58,232 nt of DNA from Amanita rubescens. Its lineage: Eukaryota; Basidiomycota; Agaricomycetes; Agaricales; Amanitaceae. The notes below the pieces were generated by a model. The model had not been told where the DNA came from. It did not search any database and saw only the letters and a list, made by a program, of their open reading frames with translations. The translations under genes and the position numbers were made by a program. Each line of letters starts with the position of its first letter. Position 1 is the first letter of the stretch. This document shows, in pieces, positions 17,564 to 35,728 of the stretch. Location: positions 1-58,232 of the forward strand of contig WION01000325.1 in assembly GCA_015039365.1 (NCBI GenBank). The letters are read 5' to 3'.

Positions 17564-18568
17564 CTTCTTATTCAGTTTTCGGCGGGCGCTGCATGGTAAT
17601 GTTTTCGCCATTTCTCGTATGACGGCGATTCTCTGGTCTTCGTTGTTTTCACTGTCGGGTTCTTCACTTGACGAGCCACTGTCGTCTTCCTCGCTATCCG
17701 CATCCAGCGCTCTGATTCTTTTTCCTTTTCCTTTCCCTTTGTTGCGGTTATTGTTTCGACCGCGTGGTTTTCCTCGAAATTGTCCTCTAGGGGCTGCCCT
17801 TCCTCGTGAATTCCCAAGGTTTTGTCGTTTCTTTTTGGGATTAGGGCAGTCCGAGATCAAGTGTCCTGTTTTTCCGCATCCATAGCATACAGCGGTTTTT
17901 ACCCATTCCATGGAGGTTTCCGCAATCTGCATTCGTCGTGCTTGTCGATTTAATTCTAGTACAGCCTCGTCAACTTCCATTTTGTCATCAAATTCTTTAA
18001 CTTGGCCAAAAGTGGAGAATAATGTGTTCGCCACTTCTATGTCAAGGATTTGAGTTCGTAATGATTTATAGGTTGTTGGGGCACCTCCTAGTCGTAGTTT
18101 TTCTCGTAAGGTGTTTGGTAATCCTAAAACTAGGAGATGACATTTCGTCGTATCATCGGTGATTTTGGCTAAATTGATATCTCGATCGACGCGTGCGATA
18201 TATTGATTAATTGATTGCTTCGGGAGTTTTCTCCATGTGAGTAATCTGTGCATGGCTAGTCCTGCTTCGTCTACTTGTCCCCAATCCTCTTTCAGTTCTT
18301 TAATAAAAGCGGTATAGTCGGCGTATTTTGTCGTTTCGGCGTCGTATTCAGTTATTTTGTTGTCGCGCCATTGTTGAGCGTTGCCGTCAATATGATACAT
18401 AATGAACTGTATCTTATCTTGGGCATCCGTCATTTTATTCATTTTCATGAATAATTCGGCTTTCGCTATGAACAGATTGAGATATTTTCGATCTCCTTCG
18501 AATGGTTTAGGAGGTTTGATCTTCGGTAGATCTGACCTTGGTTCGGTCCGGGGTCCTGATCCACTCAT
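17555..18568 (-). CDS. Gypsy Gag (capsid plus CCHC zinc knuckle)
   Basis: 337 codons from the ATG at 18568. The capsid part shows the Ty3/gypsy retrotransposon-gag pattern (PPKPFEGDRKYLNLFIAKAE, then AQQWRDNKI, DWGQVDEAGLAMHRLLTW and INQYIARVDRDI). The zinc knuckle CYGCGKTGHLISDC (CX2CX4HX4C) is followed by a basic region and an acidic Ser-rich tail. The frame remains open for about 255 codons upstream of this ATG with no earlier ATG (see 18569-19333), so the true N-terminus is uncertain. The stop overlaps the slippery site. Confidence 0.9.
   Translation of the reverse strand: MSGSGPRTEPRSDLPKIKPPKPFEGDRKYLNLFIAKAELFMKMNKMTDAQDKIQFIMYHIDGNAQQWRDNKITEYDAETTKYADYTAFIKELKEDWGQVDEAGLAMHRLLTWRKLPKQSINQYIARVDRDINLAKITDDTTKCHLLVLGLPNTLREKLRLGGAPTTYKSLRTQILDIEVANTLFSTFGQVKEFDDKMEVDEAVLELNRQARRMQIAETSMEWVKTAVCYGCGKTGHLISDCPNPKKKRQNLGNSRGRAAPRGQFRGKPRGRNNNRNKGKGKGKRIRALDADSEEDDSGSSSEEPDSENNEDQRIAVIREMAKTLPCSARRKLNKKGF
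17558..17564 (-). promoter_or_regulatory. Candidate -1 ribosomal frameshift site GGGTTTT at the Gag stop
   Basis: The minus strand reads AAG GGT TTT TAG at the end of gag. GGGTTTT has the X XXY YYZ form of a -1 slippery heptamer, and it is followed at once by the gag stop. Slipping back one base continues as TTA GAA CGA GAC into the protease frame. This gives the usual Gag/Gag-Pol arrangement. Confidence 0.75.
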
Positions 18569-19333
18569 ATCTCGTTCTTTTCCTTTTCTAGAGGGAAATG
18601 GATTGGTTGGTGGGGCAAACAGGTATGGGAAGGTAACAGGGGGTAATGGTGCGGGTCGTGTAGCTTCGAGTTTTGGTTCAGTTACAAGGGATAAGGAAGC
18701 GATGAGTTGAGCTGAGGTTTCGTCTTCAACTCGTTGTTCAACTGTGGGTATAACAACGTCTTCGGTTCCAGGTGCGTATTCGAGTTTATCTTGGGATTCT
18801 TCTTCTTTCTCTTGTTCAGAGAAGGAATCTTTATCGTCTTCTTTATCGGACTCTCCTGACGGTTCGGCGCTTTCTCTGTAATGAATGTGTGGTGAGGCGA
18901 CAGGAGTTTCTTGACTAGTGGTTTCGGTCTCTGGTTCGTTCGCTTTCTTCCAACGTTGTAGCGCAGTTCGTGATAACTCCTCTTTTCCTCCTATGAAGGG
19001 TTCTCCTTCGAAATATTCGTCTCTAATAAAGTACGGTTCTTCTCCTGTTTCCGATTCAGTGGCGTACCAACGTTTATCTTTTTGGTCGAAATCAAGCTTT
19101 CGTTCGTTTAGGTATAATCCTCCTTCGAATGCGAAGGATTGATTCGGTGGTCTTCCGAGTTTTTGCTTGATCCAAAACTGATGTCCTGGTACGGGTTTTC
19201 CTGAAGCGGTGTAACACCAACCGTTTTCTCGTTTATCCCAATGAACGGAGTGTTCGTTGAGATAATAGCGATTATCAACGGGGTTTCTTTTGGCGTTATT
19301 TGGAGGGGTACTTTTAGATTGTCGTGGAGCAAT
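18569..19333 (-). other. Open Gag-frame extension without ATG
   Basis: The gag frame stays open from the LTR edge to the Gag ATG: about 255 codons rich in Glu, Ser, Pro and Asp, including WYATESETGEEPYFIRDEYF and FIGGKEELSRTALQRWKKAN. No Met codon occurs in it. Such a long open stretch suggests that it is or was translated as part of Gag, either by splicing from an upstream exon or from a non-AUG start. Confidence 0.55.
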
Positions 19334-19848
19334 TGTAAATGATGGGAGGTGAGAGCGTTAAAGCTATCGTGCTTGGAGAGGAGTCTAGTTTTATTGTTAC
19401 GTTTGTTCGTTCACCGATAAGTCAAGCTTATCAGGTACCGTAGGTTCCTCAAGGGAGTTCTGGCACTTAAGAACGTTCAAAGGATAAGAGTATTATCGGA
19501 TAAGTCCTCAAGGGAGCTTAGACGGTAATGAGACAGATTTTGACTGTTAAAACTAGACTGAGGTCTAGTTGTATATTTGCGTGATTTATATAGTACAAGG
19601 TATATACGCAAATATAGTAAGTAGTTATGCATGTGATAATGAAACAGTTTACATGTGATAATGAAACGGTTTACATGTGATAATGAAACGGTTTACATGT
19701 GATAATCGACTTGCATGTGATAAAAGAAATAGCATATGATAAACGATGAATGTTCCAGAAGGAACGCATATGCAATCAATGATGTAGGAGGGAGGACATA
19801 GACGATAAGAGAAAAAGAAAAGATAGGCCATGACGTACGTTTGTAACA
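19334..19848 (-). repeat. Putative gypsy 5' LTR
   Basis: A 515-bp block starting TGTAAATGATGG and ending GTTTGTAACA (TG...CA), exactly abutting the open Gag-frame region. It contains inverted repeats (for example GATAAG/CTTATC near 19415-19431 and eight pairs around 19548-19566) and a short tandem repeat. The partner LTR is outside the window, so the boundaries are inferred from termini and position only. No convincing tRNA-complementary primer site was found next to it. Confidence 0.6.
19626..19735 (+). repeat. 22-bp tandem repeat in the gypsy LTR
   Basis: About three and a half near-identical copies of ACATGTGATAATGAAACGGT plus TT, followed by decayed copies sharing CATGTGATAA. It lies in the upstream half of the putative LTR (in element orientation) and could act as an enhancer-type array or reflect slippage. 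Confidence 0.85.
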
Positions 19849-20071
19849 CTTACAGTCAAACCCTATGTTTGACTTAGCTGTTCAATCTTACAGTTTACTT
19901 GCTTACTCATTCAACCACAATTGTCCTCAGATACTAAGTTAGTAACACCTTGACTTAGTTTCCAACTTGTAAACTCAATCATTGTTTGACTTAGACTTGT
20001 AATCATGACTAGAGTCACTATTGCAACTTAGGTTGAGATTTGAAATGAGTTCATAACACAAACCACAAGCA

Positions 20072-20700
20072 GTTTGGCCAAAATGCCTCTCCTGAAGGGC
20101 TATCCTATAGGGCCCCCTATTCATTGATTCTTATGACAAAGCTGGCCGCAGCAACACTAGCAATCTCATGTCTTCCAACCACCCCACTCCTGTGGCAGCA
20201 ATTGTAATACCTCTTGCAACTGCAGCTGCAGCTTTGCTCATTGCAGGAGATCTAGCAATTCAACACCAGGACACCCTCCACAAGGAAAGAGATAAAGAAA
20301 GAAAAGCAATCTGATTGTTTGAAAAACTAAGCAGGTCAAGAACAATCTCTTCGCAACCCACTGGAGATGCCAGCTTGATGGCTCCTCAACTACCACAGCC
20401 AATACCTTTGTTCATGCCCATGTCACTCCCTTTATCTTAATCCTCGAGCCACAAACTTCTTTTTCTGGAGGATACCCAGCAGCATGCAAGCCCCGTCAAA
20501 TCATAAGAAATACATATGCCTATCAGAAAGAGCCCCATCCACGTAGACTGCTTGGTGGCCTTACAGTCAGTCTATATCCAATTATACCCGCCCCTCCACC
20601 CCAAACAACCCCAGACCGGTCTGACAATATCAGAAACCTATCCACTTCATCAACGTGCTTCTCACCCTCTCCCAGCACCAACAAATTGGGGGGATCTGGC
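20072..20700 (+). pseudogene. Decayed copy of the Kre9-like membrane protein gene (30197-31937)
   Basis: The plus strand reproduces in order the transmembrane and juxtamembrane coding region of the gene at 30-32 kb. VIPLATAAAALLIAGDLAI here matches AIPLAAAATALLIAGGLAI there, followed by a matching KERDKERKAI. A stop (TGA) then replaces the CGA Arg codon. Similarity continues patchily to about 20700. Nearly all differences in the best-aligned 150 bp are C-to-T or G-to-A, mostly at CpG. It lacks the N-terminal exons and the end of the gene. It is in the opposite orientation, about 10 kb from the intact gene. Confidence 0.85.
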
Positions 20701-20834
20701 AATGGACAAGGGGATGCAGGAGACGGAGTCTTGTGCGATTGGCGTGAAGTTGGGGGGCTAAAGCAATCAAGCAGATTGGATGGGCTCCAGCGCAGCGCTG
20801 GAAGGTGCTAGGGGAGAAGCTTGGGACTGATTTT

Positions 20835-21560
20835 GCGCTCATCGCCTACCGCCGGCGGGCCCTATCACAGGCGATTGAGGAACCGAATGGATCAGGAGAG
20901 CGCTAGTAGGTGGGACAAGGATCCGGGTCACTTGGGTTGGTTGGAGCTGAAGCTGGGCCGGTTCGCTCAAGTAGAACGGCCTCTTGGTCCGGTAATGGCA
21001 CCGCTGGTGCAGAAGCCTTGCCATTGACTTGCGCATTTGTAGCCCGCTCTGGAACACCTGCTTCATTGGCTACGAGTCTTCGGATTGGCGACGGGTTAAG
21101 GAACAGGGTTTGCAGGGGTATCGATACCATTAGGGTAGAGATAGTCCAAGTTATATTCTTCCTGCGCGCAACATCATGATTTACATACAAATCGACAAGG
21201 TAATGACTTACCGCTGCGGGCTCCGTGAATCTCCTCTTCAAGTCCGCCAATATGGGTCCAAGTCCATGCTTCAGTAAAGAGATTATCCTCTGATCGTTTG
21301 CTCATCAACATGGAAATCAGGTAAAGGCGTCGGTGTCTTCTCAACTACCATTGGCTCCTGATACTGCGGCTGTTCCTCGGGAAGACCTTGATCGCTGGAC
21401 CGATCACCATCGACGCCCGTACCCGAGGGCTTCAACGCTCATTAATGACACTTGTGATGCCTGCCGCGGAGGGAGTGCAAAGAATAGGTTTGAGGGGTCC
21501 ACGCAATAGGTCGAGCAGGAATACCATTAGCGTAATGACTGCCAGGTCAGGCGTGCCCGT
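20835..21560 (-). CDS. Probable uncharacterised gene, exon structure unresolved
   Basis: Minus-strand segments with natural-looking protein composition are joined by good splice sites. The clearest is an exon ending at GCAGCG followed by GTAAGTCATTACC, with an acceptor TTGCGCGCAG giving EEYNLDYLYPNGIDTP downstream. Other segments read GLPEEQPQYQEPMVVEKTP and PERATNAQVNGKASAPAVPL. I could not assemble one continuous frame or recognise a family. The region might be a short Pro/Glu-rich protein or a decayed gene. It shares the intergenic space before RPB1 and would be divergent from it. Confidence 0.3.
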
Positions 21561-21699
21561 GGTTGGGCAGTAGGAGAAGCGCAGTGGAACTAGAGACCGC
21601 TAGACGGTTGCCAATGACCGGGCGTAAGGGGTGTATTGTAGTCGAGCCGAGTCACGCAGGATGTGACGCGGGACCGACAAGAGTTGCGGCGGAGTCGGA

Positions 21700-22047
21700 A
21701 ATCCACAAACGTCGTTGGTTGTACCTCAACCACCACGCCATCGTTTATTTCGACAGCCGCATCCCATCCACGGCATCAAATATCCGAGGCTTTCTTATCC
21801 AGCAAGTCCACCACCCTTGTTTGCACCACCTGCTCCAGCTTAGGTCGCTTAATTCCACCGTTTAATTCAACTTCTGTTTCTTTCTCTGTTTCTCCCCTTA
21901 ATTCTTCTCAAAAAACACTCAAATCCACAAAAAAGTACCTCAAACCTCACCAAAAACCAAACACGCCTTCCAAGAGCATTTCTACCGCCTTTCTTTCTGC
22001 TCCTACGGTCTTTTTGACTCGCGTCCGACTCACTTCTATAATCAAAT
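21700..22047 (+). promoter_or_regulatory. RPB1 upstream region
   Basis: 350 bp before the RPB1 start codon. The last 180 bases of the plus strand are pyrimidine-rich with few G residues, followed by A-rich stretches (CTCAAAAAACACTCAAATCC), typical of promoters/5' leaders of strongly expressed fungal genes. No clear TATA box was seen. Confidence 0.4.
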
Positions 22048-28685
<6,638 letters not shown>

Positions 28686-29160
28686 ATGCCTTCGGGGGTT
28701 ATCGTTCTCTATTTGCTATCTCGTATTGTTTCATGCACTACATCTAGCCGTCGTTTAAGCATCATGCCAACCTTGTAGAACTACATTACATTACTATTGA
28801 GCTAGATGTGACATTTGGTTTACTAGTGTGCCTAATTGCGAAGACTGTCCCTGAAATAGTAAATTGCTGTCGAGCCGGTCTCCATTTTTACGGCGGTTTC
28901 TCGAGGGGCTGTTGAGAAGTGTGCAGGACGTTGTGTTGCCCCACGTTACGCGTTACGCGTTACGGTTCCTCGGACAACTCAGATCTCAGACGTTCACTAG
29001 CACTCAAGTGGAACCTACCTCACGTTACAAGTTATACGTGCATGCTCTCAGCTCTGCTGCTCGTCATATGGAACTATGTCCAAGCATTTTTTGCTTGGAG
29101 TTTCTCGAGTCCTTCAGTGCACTCCAACGGCAATGGAGATAACGCAACAACTACCATGGT
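28686..29160. other. Intergenic region after RPB1
   Basis: Holds the RPB1 3' end and one copy of a 105-bp direct repeat (28746-28853) whose partner is at 30088-30190. It also contains the small palindromic run GTTACGCGTTACGCGTTACG near 28946-28966. No gene was recognised. Confidence 0.5.
28746..28853 (+). repeat. Direct repeat copy A (about 105 bp)
   Basis: GCCGTCGTTTAAGCATCATG through GCGAAGACTGTC matches 30088-30190 with scattered substitutions and small indels. Confidence 0.85.
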
Positions 29161-29737
29161 ATGTTCAATTGTATCTCCGCAATGCCGAGTGGTGCGACAC
29201 CCAGTACGGCTGCTGACCTATCAAAGAATAACGTAGATCTGGAAGAAAAATTGAATGAAATACTTGACGCAATAAACGACCGAACTCAGGCAATAAAAGA
29301 GTTGAGACAGGAGCGCGACGACTGGACTCGAGCAATAAACGAGCTGAGACAAAATCGTATTGCTGCATGGGACCAGGAGCGCGACGACCGGATTCGAGCA
29401 ATAAAGGAGCTGAGACAAAATCGCATTGCTGCATTGGACCAGGAGCGCGACGACTGGACTCGGGCGACAAAGGAGGGCATCGCCGCTAACGAGCAGATGT
29501 GGGATCACCTCGGAGAAATTGTCGGGCGGGTCGAGGCCCTGCAGATGTGGGCCACCACCACACAGGTGCGGACCACGCGTGGAGTTCAAACTTATATACT
29601 AACAGGAAGTATCTGCATTATATCCGATCCTGTTGCGGGCGGTGTTAGACCGAGTCCAGGAACAGCTAGCAAGGATAGCTGGACTTGAGATGGTCCACGA
29701 TTCATATTCTCTTGCATGGCGACGAACACCTTCCTGA
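29161..29737 (+). CDS. Small coiled-coil protein with 22-residue repeats
   Basis: Two exons (29161-29565 and 29606-29737; 40-nt intron GTGCGG...TATACTAACAG), 537 nt, 178 residues. The central part is a charged helix built of a 22-residue repeat, ERDDWTRAINELRQNRIAAW then ERDDRIRAIKELRQNRIAAL. This matches a 66-bp DNA tandem repeat. Exon 2 adds YPILLRAVLDRVQEQLARIA. A long coiled coil is predicted, but no family was recognised. The start could be this ATG or the in-frame ATG seven codons later. It is located between two copies of duplicated sequence and may have arrived with that rearrangement. The 40-nt intron is short for this genome. Confidence 0.55.
29307..29462 (+). repeat. 66-bp tandem repeat within the coiled-coil gene
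   Basis: About two and a third copies of a unit starting CAGGAGCGCGACGACTGGAC, each encoding 22 residues, with few differences between copies, indicating recent in-frame duplication. Confidence 0.85.
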
Positions 29738-29892
29738 ATATTCATCACCCATTTGGAGATAAGGGAATATAGACTTGGTCCAATAGAAACCATTAAACAG
29801 GCTGCAAGGTCCCTGCAACACCAAGATAGACGATCACGAGTATAGAAAATGCAGATCTCACAAATTAAACATACTTGTACACCCGCTCAATA

Positions 29893-30087
29893 CAATCGAT
29901 GGTTTTTTACTCATGATACATGACAAAGTCAGATAAGATGTGAACCGTGACAATCCCCGGCTCGAACCGTTTGAAAACGAAAGCGAAGGCAAGTACAGAG
30001 CTGAACATGAGGAGCTACCTCGGATCCTCCGCAACTCTTTGGTGCTGGGAGAGGGCGGGAAGCACGTTGACTCATGTCGTTGCTTTG
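29893..30087 (-). pseudogene. Partial duplicate of the Kre9-like gene's cytosolic-tail coding region
   Basis: Matches 30518-30720. The shared core GGCTCGAACCGTTTGAAAAC occurs in both, followed by a matching AGCTGAACATGAGGAGCTA. Small indels break the frame, and CpG sites are largely kept, unlike the copy at 20.1 kb. It is followed directly by the repeat at 30088. Confidence 0.8.
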
Positions 30088-30190
30088 CCGTCGTTTAAAC
30101 ATCATGCTAACTTCCTTGTAGAACTACATCACACCATTGAGCTTGATATGACATTTAGTTTATGGTGTGCCTAATTACGAAGACTGTCAC
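30088..30190 (+). repeat. Direct repeat copy B (about 105 bp)
   Basis: Partner of 28746-28853. It abuts the stop codon of the Kre9-like gene, so it is that gene's 3' flank. Confidence 0.85.
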
Positions 30191-30196
30191 AGAGCA

Positions 30197-31937
30197 TTAC
30201 GGGCATGATCTGTCCAATAAAGAAGCTACAGCTGCGTAAACGTCCGTTTGTCCTCCCTGGTAAGGACCAGCAGTGCCCATCTGTGAAGAATAGTCTGCGG
30301 GGTGTCCATTCCTCCCCGGCGACATAAGAGGGACACTGGATGGTGCCTCATTCCGAACGTACAACCTTTGCGGTGCAGAGATCAAACTAAGAGGAAGCGG
30401 GGGAGGGTAATTAACATAGCGTGGTCGAGTGGGGTCTAACGGTGCTTGGGATTCAGAATCCAGATGCGGCGGAAGGAAATAGTCTTCCAGGACTTCTGAG
30501 GTCATGCACTCGTTCGTTACGACCGATGGTTCTTTAGCCAGAGTACACGACGAAGTTGTTCGCGGCAGATGAGATGCGAACAATCCCTGGCTCGAACCGT
30601 TTGAAAACGAAAGCGGAGCCAAGTATGGAGCTGAACATGAGGAGCTATCTCGGATCCCTCGTGCGATTCCCAACTCATTGGCGCTGGAAGAGGGCGAGAC
30701 GCACGTTGATGCCGTGGATAGGTTTCTGATCCTAACAGACCGGTTTGGGGTGATTGGGGTGGAGGGGCTGGTATAATTGGATATAGACTGACTGTAAGGC
30801 CTACCTGAGACCGAGCGGTCTACGCGGACGGGGCTCTGATAGGCATATGCATTTCTTGTGATTTGGCGGGGCTCGCGTGCTGCTGGGTATCCCCTAGACA
30901 GAGAAGTTTGCGGCATGCTCGAGGATGAAGATAAAGGGAGTGACATGGGCATGAACAAAGGTATTGGCTGCAACTGTATCGGCTGCGGTAGTTGAGGAGC
31001 CGTCGAGGCGGGTTGCGAAGAGATCGTGCTTGACCTGCTCAGTTTTTTAAACGATCGGATTGCCTTTCTTTCTTTGTCCCTTTCCTTGCGGAGAGCGCCC
31101 CGGTGTCGGATTGCTAGACCTCCTGCGATGAGCAAAGCTGTGGCTGCAGCTGCAAGAGGTATTGCGTATGCCGCCACGGGAGTGGGGCGGCCGGAAGACA
31201 GGAGATTGCTAGAATCGACGAATACGGGGCCTTTTTGGGTATACCTGACCGTAGAATTTCCTTGTAATAGCCCATCTGTAGCACTGGGGAGAGGCATTTC
31301 GGCCGAACTGCCTGTGGTTTGGGCCTGGTAGGGAGTTGCTGTTGAGGCGGCTGCGTCCGAACTAGCAGCCACGCTAGCATCGTTGCTATCCTCTTGCAAT
31401 GCTACAGCTATCGTGAGCGAGGATGAAGCGCATTAGATATATGACACGAACAGGAGATGGAAAACGTTGGTGATCGAGCGACCCATCCAAAGTCATCCTC
31501 CATTCGCAGATAATAAGATTGTGCTCCCAAATCTTGAGGAAGCTGACTTTTGTCGTTGTTCAGCTAAATGGGAAAGAAGATCATAGGTTCTTATTGACTC
31601 ACAAGCTCGCGCGATAGGACCCGTTGCCCGTTTTTTCAGCCTCCGGAAAGATGCCCGCCCCACAGTCATCATCATCGTCATCACGGCGGGCCAGTACGCG
31701 ATCACGTATGTTCGCTCTCCGATATGTACGCCGCACATTTTCAGCGACTTGACATATCCTGAAAGAGGGCGATACAACTGGTTGTTCCGAAGTCCATTGG
31801 ACGTTCACCATGTCCCCGACATTGTACGTCGTCCCAGGGCTCGGCTCTTCAATTGAAACATCTAGGTGGTCCCTCGCCAGCGAGGGCGACACAAGTAAAA
31901 GAATGTGTAAGAAACCTGCTGCTGTTGCGAAATGCAT
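30197..31937 (-). CDS. Single-pass membrane protein with Kre9/Knh1-like N-terminal domain
   Basis: Three exons (31937-31603, 31546-31452, 31407-30197) give 1,641 nt, 546 residues. The introns are 56 nt (GTGAGT...AAAAG) and 44 nt (GTTCGT...GATAG), the latter less certain. An N-terminal signal peptide (MHFATAAGFLHILLLVSPSL) precedes an Ig-like Kre9/Ser-Thr-rich domain: VSIEEPSPGTTYNVGDMVNV and later SYYLRMEDDFGWVARSPTFS. A Ser/Thr/Ala-rich stalk leads to one transmembrane helix (AIPLAAAATALLIAGGLAI) with a basic stop-transfer region, then a cytosolic tail of about 300 residues rich in Ser, Pro and Tyr. It is likely a plasma-membrane or cell-wall sensor-type protein; the function is inferred from architecture only. 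Truncated copies lie at 20.1 kb and 29.9 kb. Confidence 0.8.
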
Positions 31938-32038
31938 GAAGACGAGCTTCAAAAACCGACCTGCGTGAAGGGAGGGATAAGATAGGGATGGATTGGAAAG
32001 AAGTGTAAATATGATTTGGAAAGAGGCTGACGGAGGCT

Positions 32039-32200
32039 GACGAGTCAGTCTCCATTGTTATGCTCGCAGTTGATTTCGCAACAGAACGAATCGAAACCGA
32101 CGTCAGATTTGAAAAAAGGACGCTAACGGCTAATCGGCCGTTGGAGTGGAGGCTGTCGAGTCAATCTCCATTTTTATGCTCGCAGTTGGTTTTACAACAG
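32039..32200. repeat. Short direct repeat, about 47 bp twice
   Basis: GTCTCCATTGTTATGCTCGC at about 32047 and a near copy (ATCTCCATTTTTATGCTCGC) at about 32164 extend to ACAACAGAA in both. The second copy lies in the last exon of MED9; the first lies in its 3' flank. Confidence 0.8.
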
Positions 32201-32606
32201 AAGTGAGGGGTTGTTGGGAAAAGCGTGCCAGGAGGTTTCTACATGATAGATAAGTGATTGGAGAGGCAAAAGATAGACTGTCAGTTACGATACTTACTTT
32301 TTGCGATCTCGCAATTGCTCCAACATCTGAACAATTTGTTCTTGCTCTTCTATTACAAGCTCGCCCCCAGGTAAATTAGATGCAAGTTCTCTAGCTTGCA
32401 ACATGGCATTTTTATAATCGTTTGTCTAGTACACGCAATCGACATCACGCCAGTGCACCGAAAAATACATTAAAAAAACGCACTGCCTGAAGAAGCGCTT
32501 GCTTAGCGTGTGGAGTCACGACACCATCTGGCTTCTGAGTGAGTTCTAGTACAATTACAAGTTTGAGAATCAAGTTCTGGTAGAGATCTGTCGGGAGGGA
32601 GGACAT
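32130..32606 (-). CDS. MED9: Probable Mediator subunit 9
   Basis: Three exons (32606-32484, 32425-32298, 32238-32130; introns 58 and 59 nt), 360 nt, 119 residues. The protein starts MSSLPTDLYQNLILKLVIVL and contains ARELASNLPGGELVIEEQEQ followed by IVQMLEQLRDRKKNLLARF, a helical pattern like the conserved part of fungal Med9/Cse2, a subunit of the Mediator middle module. The size fits. The short acidic Thr/Ser tail is variable in the family. Its start codon is 85 bp from that of the divergent MYST acetyltransferase gene. Identification is by pattern memory, not by search, so a different small helical protein is possible. Confidence 0.65.
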
Positions 32607-32691
32607 AACTGACATGCGCGCTTAGTCAGCAAATGGTGGACTGTCATTGGCTGTTACTGTTTCAGTTCAGCGCGAGTTGGCCACTGCGAAA
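32607..32691. promoter_or_regulatory. 85-bp divergent promoter between MED9 and the MYST gene
   Basis: Start codons at 32606 (minus) and 32692 (plus) leave 85 bp for both promoters and leaders. It contains CATTGGCTGTTACTG; no TATA box. Such spacing suggests co-regulation. Confidence 0.55.
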
Positions 32692-34975
<2,284 letters not shown>

Positions 34976-35066
34976 TATTGATTCACTTTCTATTCTATGT
35001 ACACGATAAAGGGAGGTACGGAGGACCGTGATGGCTGTTACTATCTAATCTTATCTTTACCGCACC

Positions 35067-35721
35067 ATGTCTTCAAAGCGGATTGTAGTGCTGATTTCTG
35101 GCTCAGGTACATCGCAATGTATCCATCCAAGGAGAATAAAAGTTGACAAATGGATTGACAGGCACGAATCTACAAGCGCTGATAGACGCTAAAATACCAA
35201 ACACAGAGATTGTGCTTGTGGTGTCAAACCGAAAAAATGCATACGGGCTCGTCCGGGCAGCGGATGCATCGATACCCACCGCGTATCTCGCGCTGCAGCC
35301 ATACCTGAAAAACAATCCGGACAAGACACGTCGCGATTACGATGGGGAGGTGGCAAAGATAGTGTTAGAAGCGAAGCCTGACCTGGTCGTTCTTGCTGGG
35401 TGGATGCATATATTTGGGGAAGGATTTCTAGAACCGGTAGAGGAGCTGGGTGTGGTAGCGATTAATCTGCACCCTGCGCTACCTGGTGCGTTTGATGGGG
35501 CTAATGCGCTTGAGCGAGCATACGAAGGATTTCAACGAGGGGAAGTTGAAGGAACTGGAGCGATGGTTCATCGGGTAGTGAAGGATGTTGACCGGGGAGA
35601 ACCGATTATTGTGAGAGAGGTGGGAATAGAGCGGGGAGAAACGTTGGAACAACTCTCAGAGCGAGTTCACGCGGTTGAACACGAAATTATCGTTGAGGCA
35701 GTCAGACGCGTCTTGTTTTAG
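35067..35721 (+). CDS. ADE8: Phosphoribosylglycinamide formyltransferase (GART)
   Basis: Two exons (35067-35106, 35162-35721; 55-nt intron inside the N-terminal glycine loop), 199 residues. It transfers a formyl group from 10-formyl-THF to GAR in de novo purine synthesis. The nucleotide loop ISGSGTNLQALIDA, the block VVLAGWMHIFGEGFLEP, the catalytic Asn and His in AINLHPALPGAF (about 113-118) and the Asp in VVKDVDRGEPI (about 155) are all present. PALPGAF replaces the common PSLLPAF. Length is as in monofunctional fungal Ade8. The stop codon is only seven bases before the next gene's predicted start. Confidence 0.93.
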
Positions 35722-35728
35722 CGCAATT

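Larger units (their letters stand above)
1..19848 (-). mobile_element. Ty3/gypsy LTR retrotransposon, partial, host of two nested insertions
   Basis: Reading leftward on the minus strand, the pieces are a putative 5' LTR (19334-19848), a long Gag-frame region, Gag with a CCHC knuckle (17555-18568), an aspartic protease (DSG at 17394-17402), and reverse transcriptase split between 8562-9161 and 1-420. The 3' part lies left of the window. When the two inserted elements and one copy of each target duplication are removed, the pol frame runs straight across both joints, so both insertions hit an already intact pol gene. A frame break just after the YIDD motif (about 265-275) shows this copy was not fully intact or has decayed. 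Assignment to Ty3/gypsy rests on the order protease-RT and on the RT motifs. The left LTR boundary cannot be tested because the partner LTR is absent. Confidence 0.85.

Noticed and set aside
19300..19333. tRNA primer binding site of the gypsy element
   Set aside because: The bases inside the putative LTR do not match a tRNA 3' end or the initiator tRNA anticodon arm that I could recognise.
19626..19735. Regular repeats that could suggest a CRISPR-like array
   Set aside because: Units are directly adjacent without spacers, in a eukaryotic LTR. It is a simple tandem repeat.
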